A DNA stretch of 64,000 nt, from NCBI RefSeq assembly GCF_022662475.1, contig NZ_JAKNQQ010000002.1, forward strand, positions 248,001-312,000, written 5' to 3'. The position numbers and the translations under genes are program-made. Position 1 is the stretch's first letter, and every line of letters starts with the position of its first letter. Of this stretch, positions 54,505-62,432 are shown one piece after another. A model generated the notes under the pieces. The model did not search any database, had not been told where the DNA came from, and worked only from the letters and a program-made list of their open reading frames with translations. This stretch comes from Sphingomonas sp. TREG-RG-20F-R18-01. GTDB taxonomy: Bacteria; Pseudomonadota; Alphaproteobacteria; Sphingomonadales; Sphingomonadaceae.

Positions 54505-54648
54505 GCGGTGATCACCCCTTGTTCTTCTGTCACAAAGCAGCGTGGCCGGAACATTGCATTAAAGTCGATCAACGTGGCTACGATCCGTTCGACCGGTATT
54601 CGCTGCGCGGCAGCTTGCGCGCGCGGGGCAAGGCGATAAACGAGATCG

Positions 54649-55932
54649 ATGGACCGTATTCTCATTCGGGGCGGTAACCGCCTCTCTGGCCGTCTCCCCA
54701 TCTCCGGCGCGAAGAACGCCGCGCTCACGCTGATGCCGTGCGCGTTGCTGACCGAGGAGCCGGTGACGTTGCGCAACCTGCCGCGGCTCGCCGACGTCGA
54801 CAGTTTCGGGCATCTGCTCAACCAGCTCGGCTGCTCGACCCGGATCGAGGGTGCACGACCCGAGGATTTCGGTCGCGTGATGACGATCCGCGCGGGCAAG
54901 CTGACCGCGACCGAAGCGCCGTATGACATCGTGCGGAAAATGCGCGCGTCGATCCTCGTGCTCGGCCCGCTGCTCGGGCGCGCGGGCGAGGCGACGGTGT
55001 CGCTCCCGGGCGGTTGCGCGATCGGCAATCGCCCGATCGACCTCCACCTGAAGGCGCTGGAGGCGATCGGCGCGCAGCTGGAAATGGCGGCGGGCTATGT
55101 CAAGGCGATCGCGCCGGGCGGGCGGCTGTCGGGCGGGACGTACACCTTCCCGGTCGTGTCGGTCGGCGCGACCGAGAATGTCGTGATGGCGGCGTCGCTC
55201 GCGAAGGGCGGCAGCCGGATCGAGAATGCGGCACGCGAGCCCGAGATCGTCGACCTGTGCAACCTGCTCGTCGCAATGGGCGCGAAGATTTCGGGCATTG
55301 GTACGAGCACGCTCGAGATCGAAGGCGTCGACCGGCTTCATGGCGCGACCTATCGCGTGATGCCCGACCGGATCGAGGCGGGCAGCTATGCCTGTGCGGC
55401 GGCGATCACGGGCGGGGCGCTCGAACTGGTCGGCGTGAAGGCCAGCGACATGATCGCGACGATCGAGGCGCTCCGCCAAGCGGGCGTCACGGTCGAGGAA
55501 CGCGGCGAGAATCTGTTCGTGGAGGCCAACGGCCCGCTCCGGCCGGTGACGGCGTCGACCGCGCCGTTCCCGGGCTTCGCGACCGACATGCAGGCACAGT
55601 TGATGGCGATGCTGTGCATGGCCCCCGGCGAAAGCACGCTGACCGAGACGATCTTCGAGAACCGCTACATGCACGTGCCGGAACTGGCACGGATGGGCGC
55701 GGACATTCGCGTCCAGGGGCGCACCGCGGTCGTGCACGGGGTCGACCGGCTGGTCGGCGCGCCGGTGATGGCGACCGACCTGCGCGCGTCGATGAGCCTG
55801 ATCATCGCGGGGCTGGTGGCCGAGGGCGAGACCCAGGTGAGCCGCGTATATCATCTCGACCGCGGGTATGAGCGGCTCGAGGAGAAGCTGAGCGCGGTCG
55901 GCGCGGATATCGAGCGCGTCGGCGACGGCTGA
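54649..55932 (+). CDS. murA: UDP-N-acetylglucosamine 1-carboxyvinyltransferase MurA
   Basis: The 427-residue enzyme transfers enolpyruvate to UDP-GlcNAc, the first committed step of peptidoglycan synthesis. Lys22 lies in [20 protein letters not shown] and the catalytic Cys123 in [20 protein letters not shown]. These are the phosphomycin-sensitive type residues. Domain repeats of the EPSP synthase fold span the whole length. The ATG at 54649 begins [12 protein letters not shown] as in homologues. Confidence 0.97.
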   Translation: MDRILIRGGNRLSGRLPISGAKNAALTLMPCALLTEEPVTLRNLPRLADVDSFGHLLNQLGCSTRIEGARPEDFGRVMTIRAGKLTATEAPYDIVRKMRASILVLGPLLGRAGEATVSLPGGCAIGNRPIDLHLKALEAIGAQLEMAAGYVKAIAPGGRLSGGTYTFPVVSVGATENVVMAASLAKGGSRIENAAREPEIVDLCNLLVAMGAKISGIGTSTLEIEGVDRLHGATYRVMPDRIEAGSYACAAAITGGALELVGVKASDMIATIEALRQAGVTVEERGENLFVEANGPLRPVTASTAPFPGFATDMQAQLMAMLCMAPGESTLTETIFENRYMHVPELARMGADIRVQGRTAVVHGVDRLVGAPVMATDLRASMSLIIAGLVAEGETQVSRVYHLDRGYERLEEKLSAVGADIERVGDG

Positions 55933-55974
55933 GGGTAGCGTCCCGCGGTGGTTCGTCGGGGCCGGGTGGCCGCT

Positions 55975-56086
55975 GTCGTCACCCCGGCGGAGGCCGGGGC
56001 CGCTGCATTGTGTGCGCTTCGGCTGCGTCTTTGTCCGACTGCCTTTCAGATACCGTGGCGGCCCCGGCCTTCGCCGGGGTGACGAC
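55975..56086. repeat. Family B palindrome between convergent murA and DUF2147
   Basis: Arms 55975-56003 and 56058-56086 are complementary at 28 of 29 positions and contain CCCCGGC-GAGG-CCGGGG. The location between two gene ends fits a role as a two-way terminator. Confidence 0.85.
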
Positions 56087-56104
56087 AGTCGCCGGGAGGC
56101 GGCC

Positions 56105-56503
56105 CTACTTTACCCGCGTCCAGGTTTGCGTGCGGCAGCCGATGTTGGCGATCACACAGCCCTCGCCGACCAGCGTATTGGCATCGACCTGCCGGATCGT
56201 CCCCGAGATCGTCTGCCCGAGGTCGGGCACCAGCACCGAGCCGAACCACATCCCAGAGTCGCCCTGGCGGAAATCCTGGAACAGCATCGCGCCGACCAGC
56301 GGGGCACCACCGCCGCGCTTGGCATCCGCCTCGGCTTGCGGGGTGGCGGCGATCACCTTGCCGCAGATCGCGTCGCCGCACGGTTGGAACACCACGCGGA
56401 CGCTCTTCCTGGGGTTGGTCCACACACCCTTGGGGATCGCGGCCGTGGCCGCCACCGGGAGCAGCGCGGCCACTGCCGCCGCTGCCATTACAAATGCTCG
56501 CAT
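56105..56503 (-). CDS. DUF2147 secreted protein
   Basis: The 132-residue protein has a signal peptide (MRAFVMAAAAVAALLPVAAT, cut after TAA) and the DUF2147 core: GVWTNPRKSVRVVFQPCGDA, ICGKVIAATPQ and the final GCVIANIGCRTQTWTRVK. Cysteine pairs suggest disulfides in the periplasm. The function is unknown. ATG 56503 is chosen at the signal peptide start. It converges with murA. Confidence 0.9.
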   Translation of the reverse strand: MRAFVMAAAAVAALLPVAATAAIPKGVWTNPRKSVRVVFQPCGDAICGKVIAATPQAEADAKRGGGAPLVGAMLFQDFRQGDSGMWFGSVLVPDLGQTISGTIRQVDANTLVGEGCVIANIGCRTQTWTRVK

Positions 56504-56572
56504 GCTGATCGCCTTCCACGAAGAACCGACGGATGCGCGTAAGCGCACCCGCCTGATCCGTGGATGAACGCG

Positions 56573-57922
56573 TCAGATCGAATCGAGTGCCTGCGCGAAG
56601 TCGGCGATCAGATCGTCCGGATCCTCGACACCGATCGAGATGCGCACGAGATTGTCAGTGATCCCGAGCGCCTGCTTGCGCTCGTCCGACACCGACAAAT
56701 GCGTCATTGCCGCCGGATGCGACGCGAGCGTCTCGGTCCCGCCGAGGCTGACCGCGAGCTTGGCGATCTTGAGCGCGTCGAGGAACGCGAACGCCTCGGT
56801 CTCGCCGCCCTTCACGATCAGCGAGAAGGTCGATCCCGCGCCGCTGCAGTGGCGTGCATAGATGTCGGCCTGACGCTCCATGCCCGGCGTATCGGCGAGG
56901 AAGCCGAGATAACCGACTCGCTCGACCTTAGGATGATCGCGCAGGAAGGCGCAAACCTTGACCGCATTCTCGCCCGCGCGGCTCATCCGCAGTTCGAGCG
57001 TCTCGAGGCTGCGCATCAGCATCCACGCGGTGTTGGGGTCGCAGATCGTGCCGATCGTGTTGCGCATCAGCCGGATCGTGTTGATGTGCTCCTTGGAACC
57101 CAGCACGCCGCCCGCGACCAGATCGCTATGCCCGCCGGCATATTTGGTGAGCGAATAGACGACGATCTCCGCGCCATGTTCGAGCGGCTTGAGCCAGAGC
57201 GGCCCGAGGAAGGTGTTGTCGATCGCGATCGGCGGTTTGTTCTCGCCGGTGAAGATCGCGTCGCGGCTCGCGCGCACCGCCTGGATGTCGACCAGTGCGT
57301 TGGTCGGGTTGGCGGGGCTTTCGAGATAGATCAAAGCGACATTGCCGGTCGCCGCCTTGGTCATCACCGCGTCGATCTCCTCGCGAGTCGCGCCCGCCGG
57401 GAAGTCGAGCCACTGGACCCCGAAGCGCCCGAGAATGCGCGCGATCAGCGTCTCGGTGGCCGCATAAAGCGGGCCCGAATGGACGATCGTGTCGCCGGGC
57501 TTGACCATCGACAACATCAGCGTCGCGATCGCGGACATGCCGCTCGAGAAGACGAGTGCGTCCTCGGCTTCTTCCCACACGCCGAGACGATCCTCGAGGA
57601 TCTCCTGATTGGGACCGTTGAAGCGCGAATAGACGAGACCCTGCGATCCGCCGGGACGCTTGCCGGTGACGCCCTCGAAATGGCGCTTGCCCGCGGCGGC
57701 ATTGGGGAAGACGTAGGTCGAGGTCGCGAAGATCGGGGGTTTCAGCGAGCCTTCCGACAGCATCGGATCATAGCCGTGGCCCATCATCAGCGTCGACGGC
57801 TTGAGCTTGCGGTCGCCGATCTTCTCGACCGAGGGCTTGGCCTTGGTGCGCGGCGCGACGCCGGTCAGGTCGGCTTCGTCCGCGCCGGTCGCGTCGATCG
57901 GGGGAGTGGGGGTCTGCGCCAT
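56573..57922 (-). CDS. Cystathionine gamma-synthase family PLP enzyme
   Basis: The 449-residue protein has a 40-residue N-terminal extension, then the Cys/Met metabolism PLP domain: YSRFNGPNQEILEDRLGVWE, FSSGMSAIATLMLSM and the PLP lysine in YSLTKYAGGHSDLVAGGVLG. The best fit is a methionine gamma-lyase or cystathionine gamma-synthase type; the exact reaction is not fixed by sequence. It starts at ATG 57922 and is followed upstream by the long tandem repeat region. Confidence 0.92.
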   Translation of the reverse strand: MAQTPTPPIDATGADEADLTGVAPRTKAKPSVEKIGDRKLKPSTLMMGHGYDPMLSEGSLKPPIFATSTYVFPNAAAGKRHFEGVTGKRPGGSQGLVYSRFNGPNQEILEDRLGVWEEAEDALVFSSGMSAIATLMLSMVKPGDTIVHSGPLYAATETLIARILGRFGVQWLDFPAGATREEIDAVMTKAATGNVALIYLESPANPTNALVDIQAVRASRDAIFTGENKPPIAIDNTFLGPLWLKPLEHGAEIVVYSLTKYAGGHSDLVAGGVLGSKEHINTIRLMRNTIGTICDPNTAWMLMRSLETLELRMSRAGENAVKVCAFLRDHPKVERVGYLGFLADTPGMERQADIYARHCSGAGSTFSLIVKGGETEAFAFLDALKIAKLAVSLGGTETLASHPAAMTHLSVSDERKQALGITDNLVRISIGVEDPDDLIADFAQALDSI

Positions 57923-58702
57923 GAAATAGGTCCTGCCTTATGAAGGATATGCTCCTCCGTAACGCGGGATAGTGTCATTTGATACCATGCCGCGTGTCCG
58001 GGGCGGGGATTCCACCCTGTAATGCGTTCGTTTCGGGGGATGTCGGGAGGCCTGCCGTGTGGCGGGTTTCTGGGCAGGCGGCCGCGCATCGTTACCTTGG
58101 CCTTCGCTGCTGGGCCCCGGCCTTCGCCGGGGAAGAAAGTTTTTGGTGGGCGCGCGCTCGCCACGTTTCCGCTTCCCCGGCGGAGGCCGGGGCCCAGGAG
58201 CGAGACAGGCGATTGCGGGCGACTGTGCTTCGTTACTCCCATCTGCGCTACTGAGCCCCGGCCTTCGCCGGGGAAGGAAGTTTTTGGTGGGCGTGCGTTC
58301 GCCACGTTTGCGCTTCCCCGGCGCAGGCCGGGGCCCAGTAGTGAGACAGACGATTGCGGGCGACTGTGCTTCGTTACCTCGACCGTCGCTCCTGGGCCCC
58401 GGCCTTCGCCGGGGAAGGAAGTTTTCGGTGGGCGCGCGCTTGCCACGTTTCCGCTTCCCCGGCGCAGGCCGGGGCCCAGGAGCGAGACAGGGGATTGCGG
58501 GCGGATGCGCTTCGTTACCTCGGCCGTCGCTACTGGGCCCCGGCCTTCGCCGGGGAAGGGCGTTTTCGGTGGGCGTGCGCTCGCTACACTTCCGCTTCCC
58601 CGGCGCAGGCCGGGGCCCAGGAGCGAGACAGACGATTGCGGGCGACTCGCTCTACCATCGCTCGGCTGCGCCCGAAACGAACGGATGGAGAAACGCGCCC
58701 TC
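57923..58702. other. 780-bp gap filled mostly by the 141-bp array
   Basis: About 170 bases at the left hold the expected promoter side of the PLP enzyme gene. The rest is the tandem array 58090-58652 and a single half-arm CGAAACGAACGGA (58674-58686) related to family D. No gene is supported here: the long open frames on both strands exist because the repeat unit is a multiple of three. Confidence 0.7.
58090..58652. repeat. Tandem array, 4 x 141 bp, made of family B palindromes
   Basis: CCCCGGCCTTCGCCGGGG (or close forms) starts at 58115, 58256, 58397 and 58538, giving a constant 141-bp period. Each unit contains a right-type arm (GGCCCCGGCCTTCGCCGGGG), a short spacer with GGTGGGCG, a left-type arm (CCGGCGCAGGCCGGGGCCCA) and a unique spacer with GATTGCGGGCGACT. 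Copies differ by a few substitutions. Confidence 0.93.
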
Positions 58703-59497
58703 TCAGGCGCGGACCGTCTCCGCGCCCAGACCAATCAGCGCGATCTGCCGCCCATAGCCGGGCTCCCCGCGATGCGTGGCGCGGCGGTAGCTGTAGAAGC
58801 GCGTCTCGTCCGCATAGGTATCGAGCCCGAGCGCGGCGATCCGGGTGAGGCCGGCGGCGGCGAGCCGGTGGACGACATAGGATTCGAGATCAAACTGGTG
58901 ATGCCCAGCCCGCGCCGGTGCGAAGAAGCGTTCGTTGGCGGGGTCGTCCTGCTCGAACCGCCGAGCGAAGGCATCGTCCACCTCATAACTCGCGCGCGCG
59001 ATGCACGGGCCGATCGCGGCGGTGATGCGATCGCGCCGCGCGCCGAGCGCTTCCATCGCGGCGATCGTCGAGTCGGTCACCCCGCCGATCGCGCCTTTCC
59101 ACCCCGCATGCGCCGCGCCGACCACCCCCGCCGCGACATCCGCGAACAGGACGGGGGCGCAATCCGCGGTGAGGATGCCGAGCGCGAGGCCGGGGCGATC
59201 CGTGACGAGCGCGTCGGCGCGCGCGCGCTGGTCGTCCGCGAACGGCGCGGTGACGGTGATGCAGTCGCCCGAATGGACCTGAAAGAGCGTGACGAGCGCC
59301 GCGCCGGGCAGCACCGCGTCGGTCGCACGCACGCGGTTCTCGGCGATTGCGGCGGCATCGTCGTCCGACCCAAGCCCGACGTTGAGCCCGGCATGGACCC
59401 CGGTCGAAACGCCGCCCTCACGCCCGAGGAAGCCGTGTGCGACGCCCTCCAGCGTGCGCGCACGAATGACCGGAACGAGATTCTTGTCAGGGGTCAC
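58703..59497 (-). CDS. pgeF: Peptidoglycan editing factor PgeF
   Basis: The 264-residue protein has the YfiH/multicopper polyphenol oxidase-like fold: FLGREGGVSTGVHAGLNVGL, LFQVHSGD, ILTADCAPVLFADVAAGVVG and AAHAGWKGAIGGV, with Cys and His residues where zinc or copper binds. E. coli PgeF prevents L-Ser misincorporation in peptidoglycan. The start is a GTG at 59497 overlapping the GNAT stop by four bases. Confidence 0.93.
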   Translation of the reverse strand: MTPDKNLVPVIRARTLEGVAHGFLGREGGVSTGVHAGLNVGLGSDDDAAAIAENRVRATDAVLPGAALVTLFQVHSGDCITVTAPFADDQRARADALVTDRPGLALGILTADCAPVLFADVAAGVVGAAHAGWKGAIGGVTDSTIAAMEALGARRDRITAAIGPCIARASYEVDDAFARRFEQDDPANERFFAPARAGHHQFDLESYVVHRLAAAGLTRIAALGLDTYADETRFYSYRRATHRGEPGYGRQIALIGLGAETVRA

Positions 59498-60003
59498 AGC
59501 ACCAGCCGCATCAGATTGTCGTCATCCACCGTCGTGCCAACGCGGAACGCGATCCGCCCGATATCGCGAAAGCCATAGCGTTCGTAGAAACGGTGCGCGC
59601 GGTGGTTGTCGACATAGACGCTGAGGATCACCTCGCGTGCGCCGTGGCTGCGCGCATGGTCGAGCGCCCACGCCATCATCTCCTGCGCGACGCCGCTGCC
59701 ATGCCACGGGGAGAGCACGTAAAATTGGTACAGTTCGATCGCATCGGGGCGCCATTCGCCGGGGAAGGTGACCGGCCCCATCTTGACGAAGCCGATGATC
59801 TTGCCGTCGTCGAGCGCTAGGCGGATCGCGAAATCGGGGTCGGACAGTTGCGACGGCAAGCCGTTCGGCCCGAACGCCTCGTCGAGGAACGCGTTCAGGT
59901 CCTTCGCATCGTACAGTGTCCCGAACGTCTCGGTGAACGACTCGCGCGCCATCGCGGCGAGTGCGGGGCCATCGATCGTTCGTGCGTCGCGATACTGGAT
60001 CAT
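59494..60003 (-). CDS. GNAT family N-acetyltransferase
   Basis: The 169-residue protein reads MIQYRDARTIDGPALAAMAR and has the GNAT acetyl-CoA loop in LSPWHGSGVAQEMMAWALDH and the final VDNHRAHRFYERYGFRDIGR. Its substrate is unknown. ATG 60003 overlaps the midA stop by four bases (ATGA), and its own stop overlaps pgeF. The midA-pgeF pair is widely conserved in alphaproteobacteria, and this GNAT gene is inserted between them. Confidence 0.92.
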   Translation of the reverse strand: MIQYRDARTIDGPALAAMARESFTETFGTLYDAKDLNAFLDEAFGPNGLPSQLSDPDFAIRLALDDGKIIGFVKMGPVTFPGEWRPDAIELYQFYVLSPWHGSGVAQEMMAWALDHARSHGAREVILSVYVDNHRAHRFYERYGFRDIGRIAFRVGTTVDDDNLMRLVL

Positions 60004-61064
60004 GCGAACCCCGCAGGTGTCGGCCAATTGGGTGCCGACACCGCAAGGACCTGAAAAAGCGTACCCATCGCCTCGGTTAGCCGGGCCTTGTCGGCAGCGA
60101 TCCCGTCCGCGCGGTCGGGCGCTGCCTTGGACAGCGCGGCGGCGCGCGCATCGATCCCGAGTGCCGCGAGGAACGCGCCCTGGTCGACCGGCCCCTCGAC
60201 CCGTGCGCCCTCGACCAGCGCCGCCGCGCCGAGCGTGCCGAAGTCGACATGCGCGGTCAGGTCCTGCTCGCCCGGCGCATCGAACGGGTTGGCGAAGGCG
60301 TGGCCGCGCACCGCCTGCAACGTGTCGCCGATCGCGGGGCCGTTATAGCCATAATCGACGATCAGCAGCGCGCCGCCCTGCGCGACGATCCGCTGCGCGA
60401 GCCCGCGCAGGATCGCGACACTCGCGGGAGAGGTTTCGATCACCGCGCCGTTGGCGGTGTCGCGCAAGGCTTCGGGGATGACGCCGTCGGGCACCTGCGT
60501 GCCCGCGATCGGGAGGAACAGCGTGTCCTGGCACGCGACCAGCCGCTCGAACCACCCCGCCGCACCTTTCACAAGCTGGCGGATCGGCAGCGCGTCGAAG
60601 AATTCGTTGGCGACGACGATCAGCGGGCGATCGGTCGGGAGCGTGTCGATCGAATCATGGAACGCCGCGTCCGCGACGCGCTCCTGCTGCGCGGTGCGCA
60701 AGACCGGGCTGGTCTCGACGAAATGCACCGGCGGCGCGAACCCCGCCTTGCGCCCGGCGCGCAGCGCATCGGCGGAAAGCGTGCCACGCCCCGGGCCGAG
60801 CTCGACCCAGGCGGCCTCCGGGCGTCCCGCGCGGTCCCACAGGTCGGCACCCCACAGCCCGATCAGTTCGCCGAACATCTGGCTGATCTCGGGCGACGTG
60901 GTGAAGTCGCCGCCCGCGCCCAGAGGATCGCGCGTCGCATAATACTGCTGGTTCGCCGCCGCCATGAACTGCGCGATCGAGATCGGCCCCGCGAGCGTGA
61001 TCGCGCGGGCGAGCCGGTCGGCGAGGGGAGCAGGCGGGGTCTGGGAAGGTGTATCGTCCGTCAT
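60000..61064 (-). CDS. SAM-dependent methyltransferase, MidA/NDUFAF7 (DUF185) family
   Basis: The 354-residue protein has the DUF185 motifs: ISIAQFMAAANQQYYATRDP, FTTSPEISQMFGELIGLW, AWVELGPGRGTLSADALRAG (SAM site) and LIVVANEFFDALPIRQLV. Mitochondrial NDUFAF7 methylates an arginine of complex I subunit NDUFS2; a similar role is plausible in alphaproteobacteria. ATG 61064 opens on the family start (MTDDTPSQTPPAPLADRLAR). It is the first gene of midA-GNAT-pgeF. Confidence 0.93.
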   Translation of the reverse strand: MTDDTPSQTPPAPLADRLARAITLAGPISIAQFMAAANQQYYATRDPLGAGGDFTTSPEISQMFGELIGLWGADLWDRAGRPEAAWVELGPGRGTLSADALRAGRKAGFAPPVHFVETSPVLRTAQQERVADAAFHDSIDTLPTDRPLIVVANEFFDALPIRQLVKGAAGWFERLVACQDTLFLPIAGTQVPDGVIPEALRDTANGAVIETSPASVAILRGLAQRIVAQGGALLIVDYGYNGPAIGDTLQAVRGHAFANPFDAPGEQDLTAHVDFGTLGAAALVEGARVEGPVDQGAFLAALGIDARAAALSKAAPDRADGIAADKARLTEAMGTLFQVLAVSAPNWPTPAGFA

Positions 61065-61149
61065 CGTCGGCGCGCAATGCCCCGCCACGGCGCGGTCCGC
61101 AAGCGTGGTGGATAGGGGGCTGTCCCGTGCGTCGCCCTCCACCACGCTA

Positions 61150-61429
61150 CCGTCACCCCGGCGAAGGCATGACCTATGCGAAACCATCGCGGTTCTCCCG
61201 CGAAGGCGGGAGTCCAGGAGTAGCAAGAACTGTAAGCCGTTGTTCTGCTGGGCTCTGGATTCCCGCCTTCGCGGGAAAACAGCAAGTGACACGTCGGTAA
61301 CTCCAACTTTCGCAGAGACCTCGCGAAGGCCGGGGCCGCCATGTTGGGCGGCGTGTCCGGCGATACAGCGCTTCGTCGTACCGTCGCGCCTGGATAACCG
61401 GACGGCCCCGGCCTTCGCCGGGGTGACGG
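61150..61429. repeat. Family B palindrome interrupted by a family C element
   Basis: The B right arm is 61403-61429. Its left arm is split: 61150-61168 and 61331-61338 join to give an exact 27-base complement. The interrupting 154 bp (61169-61322) carry a C palindrome (61193-61217 with 61253-61280). GCGAAGGC occurs at both junctions (61161-61168 and 61323-61330). The whole gap 61065-61445 between lgt and midA holds only this. Confidence 0.88.
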
Positions 61430-61445
61430 GTCCAGGGGCCGCCGG

Positions 61446-62354
61446 TCAAGCGACGCTTGCATCCCCCGCGATCGGCACGACTCGCGTACGCCGCCCCTTG
61501 GCGGTCGCGACCAGATACAGGCCGCCGAGGATCATCGGCAGCGTCAGCACCTGCCCCATGTGGATCGTCGTCGCGAAGAAGGTGCCGCTGAACTGTGAAT
61601 CGGGTTCGCGGAAGAACTCGACCGTGAAGCGCGCGAGCCCGTAGCCGACCAGGAACAGCCCGACGAGCCGCCCCGGCTCATAGCGCGCCTTGGTGCGCCA
61701 GAAGGCGAACCACAGGATCGCGAACAGCGCGATTCCCTCGAGCCCCGCCTCGTACAACTGGCTCGGGTGGCGGGGCACGTCGTTGCCGGTGCGCGGGAAG
61801 ATGATCGCCCAGGCGACGTTCGACGGCTTGCCCCACAGCTCACCGTTGATGAAGTTCGCGATCCGCCCGAAGAACAGCCCGAACGGCACCGCGCACGCCA
61901 GATAATCGTGGATCCGCAGCCAATCGAGCTTTTCCTTGCGCGCGAACAGGATGATCCCGATCGACGTGCCGATCATCCCGCCGTGGAACGACATGCCCCC
62001 GTCCCACAGCCGGATCAGCCGCCACGGGCTGAGCAGCATGTCGGGCGCATAGAAGATGGCGTATCCGAGCCGCCCGCCGAGGATGATCCCGAGCGTCGCG
62101 TAGAACACCAGATCGTCGACATGCCGCCGCGCCATCGGGCTTCCCGGCTGCGCGATCAGCTTGAGCAGATACCACCAGCCGACCAGGATGCCGGTGATAT
62201 AGGCAAGCGAATACCATTTGATCTGGAAGAAATGCAGGTCGAGCGCGACCGGGTTGAGGTGCAGGTCCTCGAACCGCAAATGGCCGCCCGCTCCAGCGGC
62301 GGTGGCGGCGGTCGTCGCATCGGCGAGCAGGGGTAGGGCGGCAGTCAGGATCAA
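61446..62354 (-). CDS. lgt: Prolipoprotein diacylglyceryl transferase Lgt
   Basis: The 302-residue membrane enzyme attaches diacylglycerol to the lipobox cysteine of prolipoproteins. The Lgt signature is [13 protein letters not shown] near residue 164 and the catalytic His lies in MSFHGGMIG near residue 122. Seven membrane segments are seen. TTG 62354 is the start: AGGGGA lies seven bases upstream, and an ATG a few bases before is out of frame. It diverges from the acyl-CoA ligase gene. Confidence 0.94.
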   Translation of the reverse strand: MILTAALPLLADATTAATAAGAGGHLRFEDLHLNPVALDLHFFQIKWYSLAYITGILVGWWYLLKLIAQPGSPMARRHVDDLVFYATLGIILGGRLGYAIFYAPDMLLSPWRLIRLWDGGMSFHGGMIGTSIGIILFARKEKLDWLRIHDYLACAVPFGLFFGRIANFINGELWGKPSNVAWAIIFPRTGNDVPRHPSQLYEAGLEGIALFAILWFAFWRTKARYEPGRLVGLFLVGYGLARFTVEFFREPDSQFSGTFFATTIHMGQVLTLPMILGGLYLVATAKGRRTRVVPIAGDASVA

Positions 62355-62432
62355 GGCTTTTCCCCTGGGATTTGCGCCTCCATAAAGGCGACTGGCGACA
62401 AGACCAAGCGACAAGACGAAACGGAGAATGAG

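Noticed and set aside
57923..58020. Possible SAM riboswitch before the Cys/Met PLP gene
   Set aside because: The conserved SAM-II and SAM/SAH core bases are absent; only generic hairpins are seen.
57865..58734. Long reverse-strand open frame with four repeats of LLGPGLRRGSGN-like sequence
   Set aside because: It is created by the 141-bp array, whose length is divisible by three; the peptide is a translated palindrome and not a protein family.
58022..59578. Plus-strand open frame of 518 codons across the array and antisense to pgeF
   Set aside because: It runs opposite the well-supported pgeF and GNAT genes and consists of repeat translation and shadow sequence.
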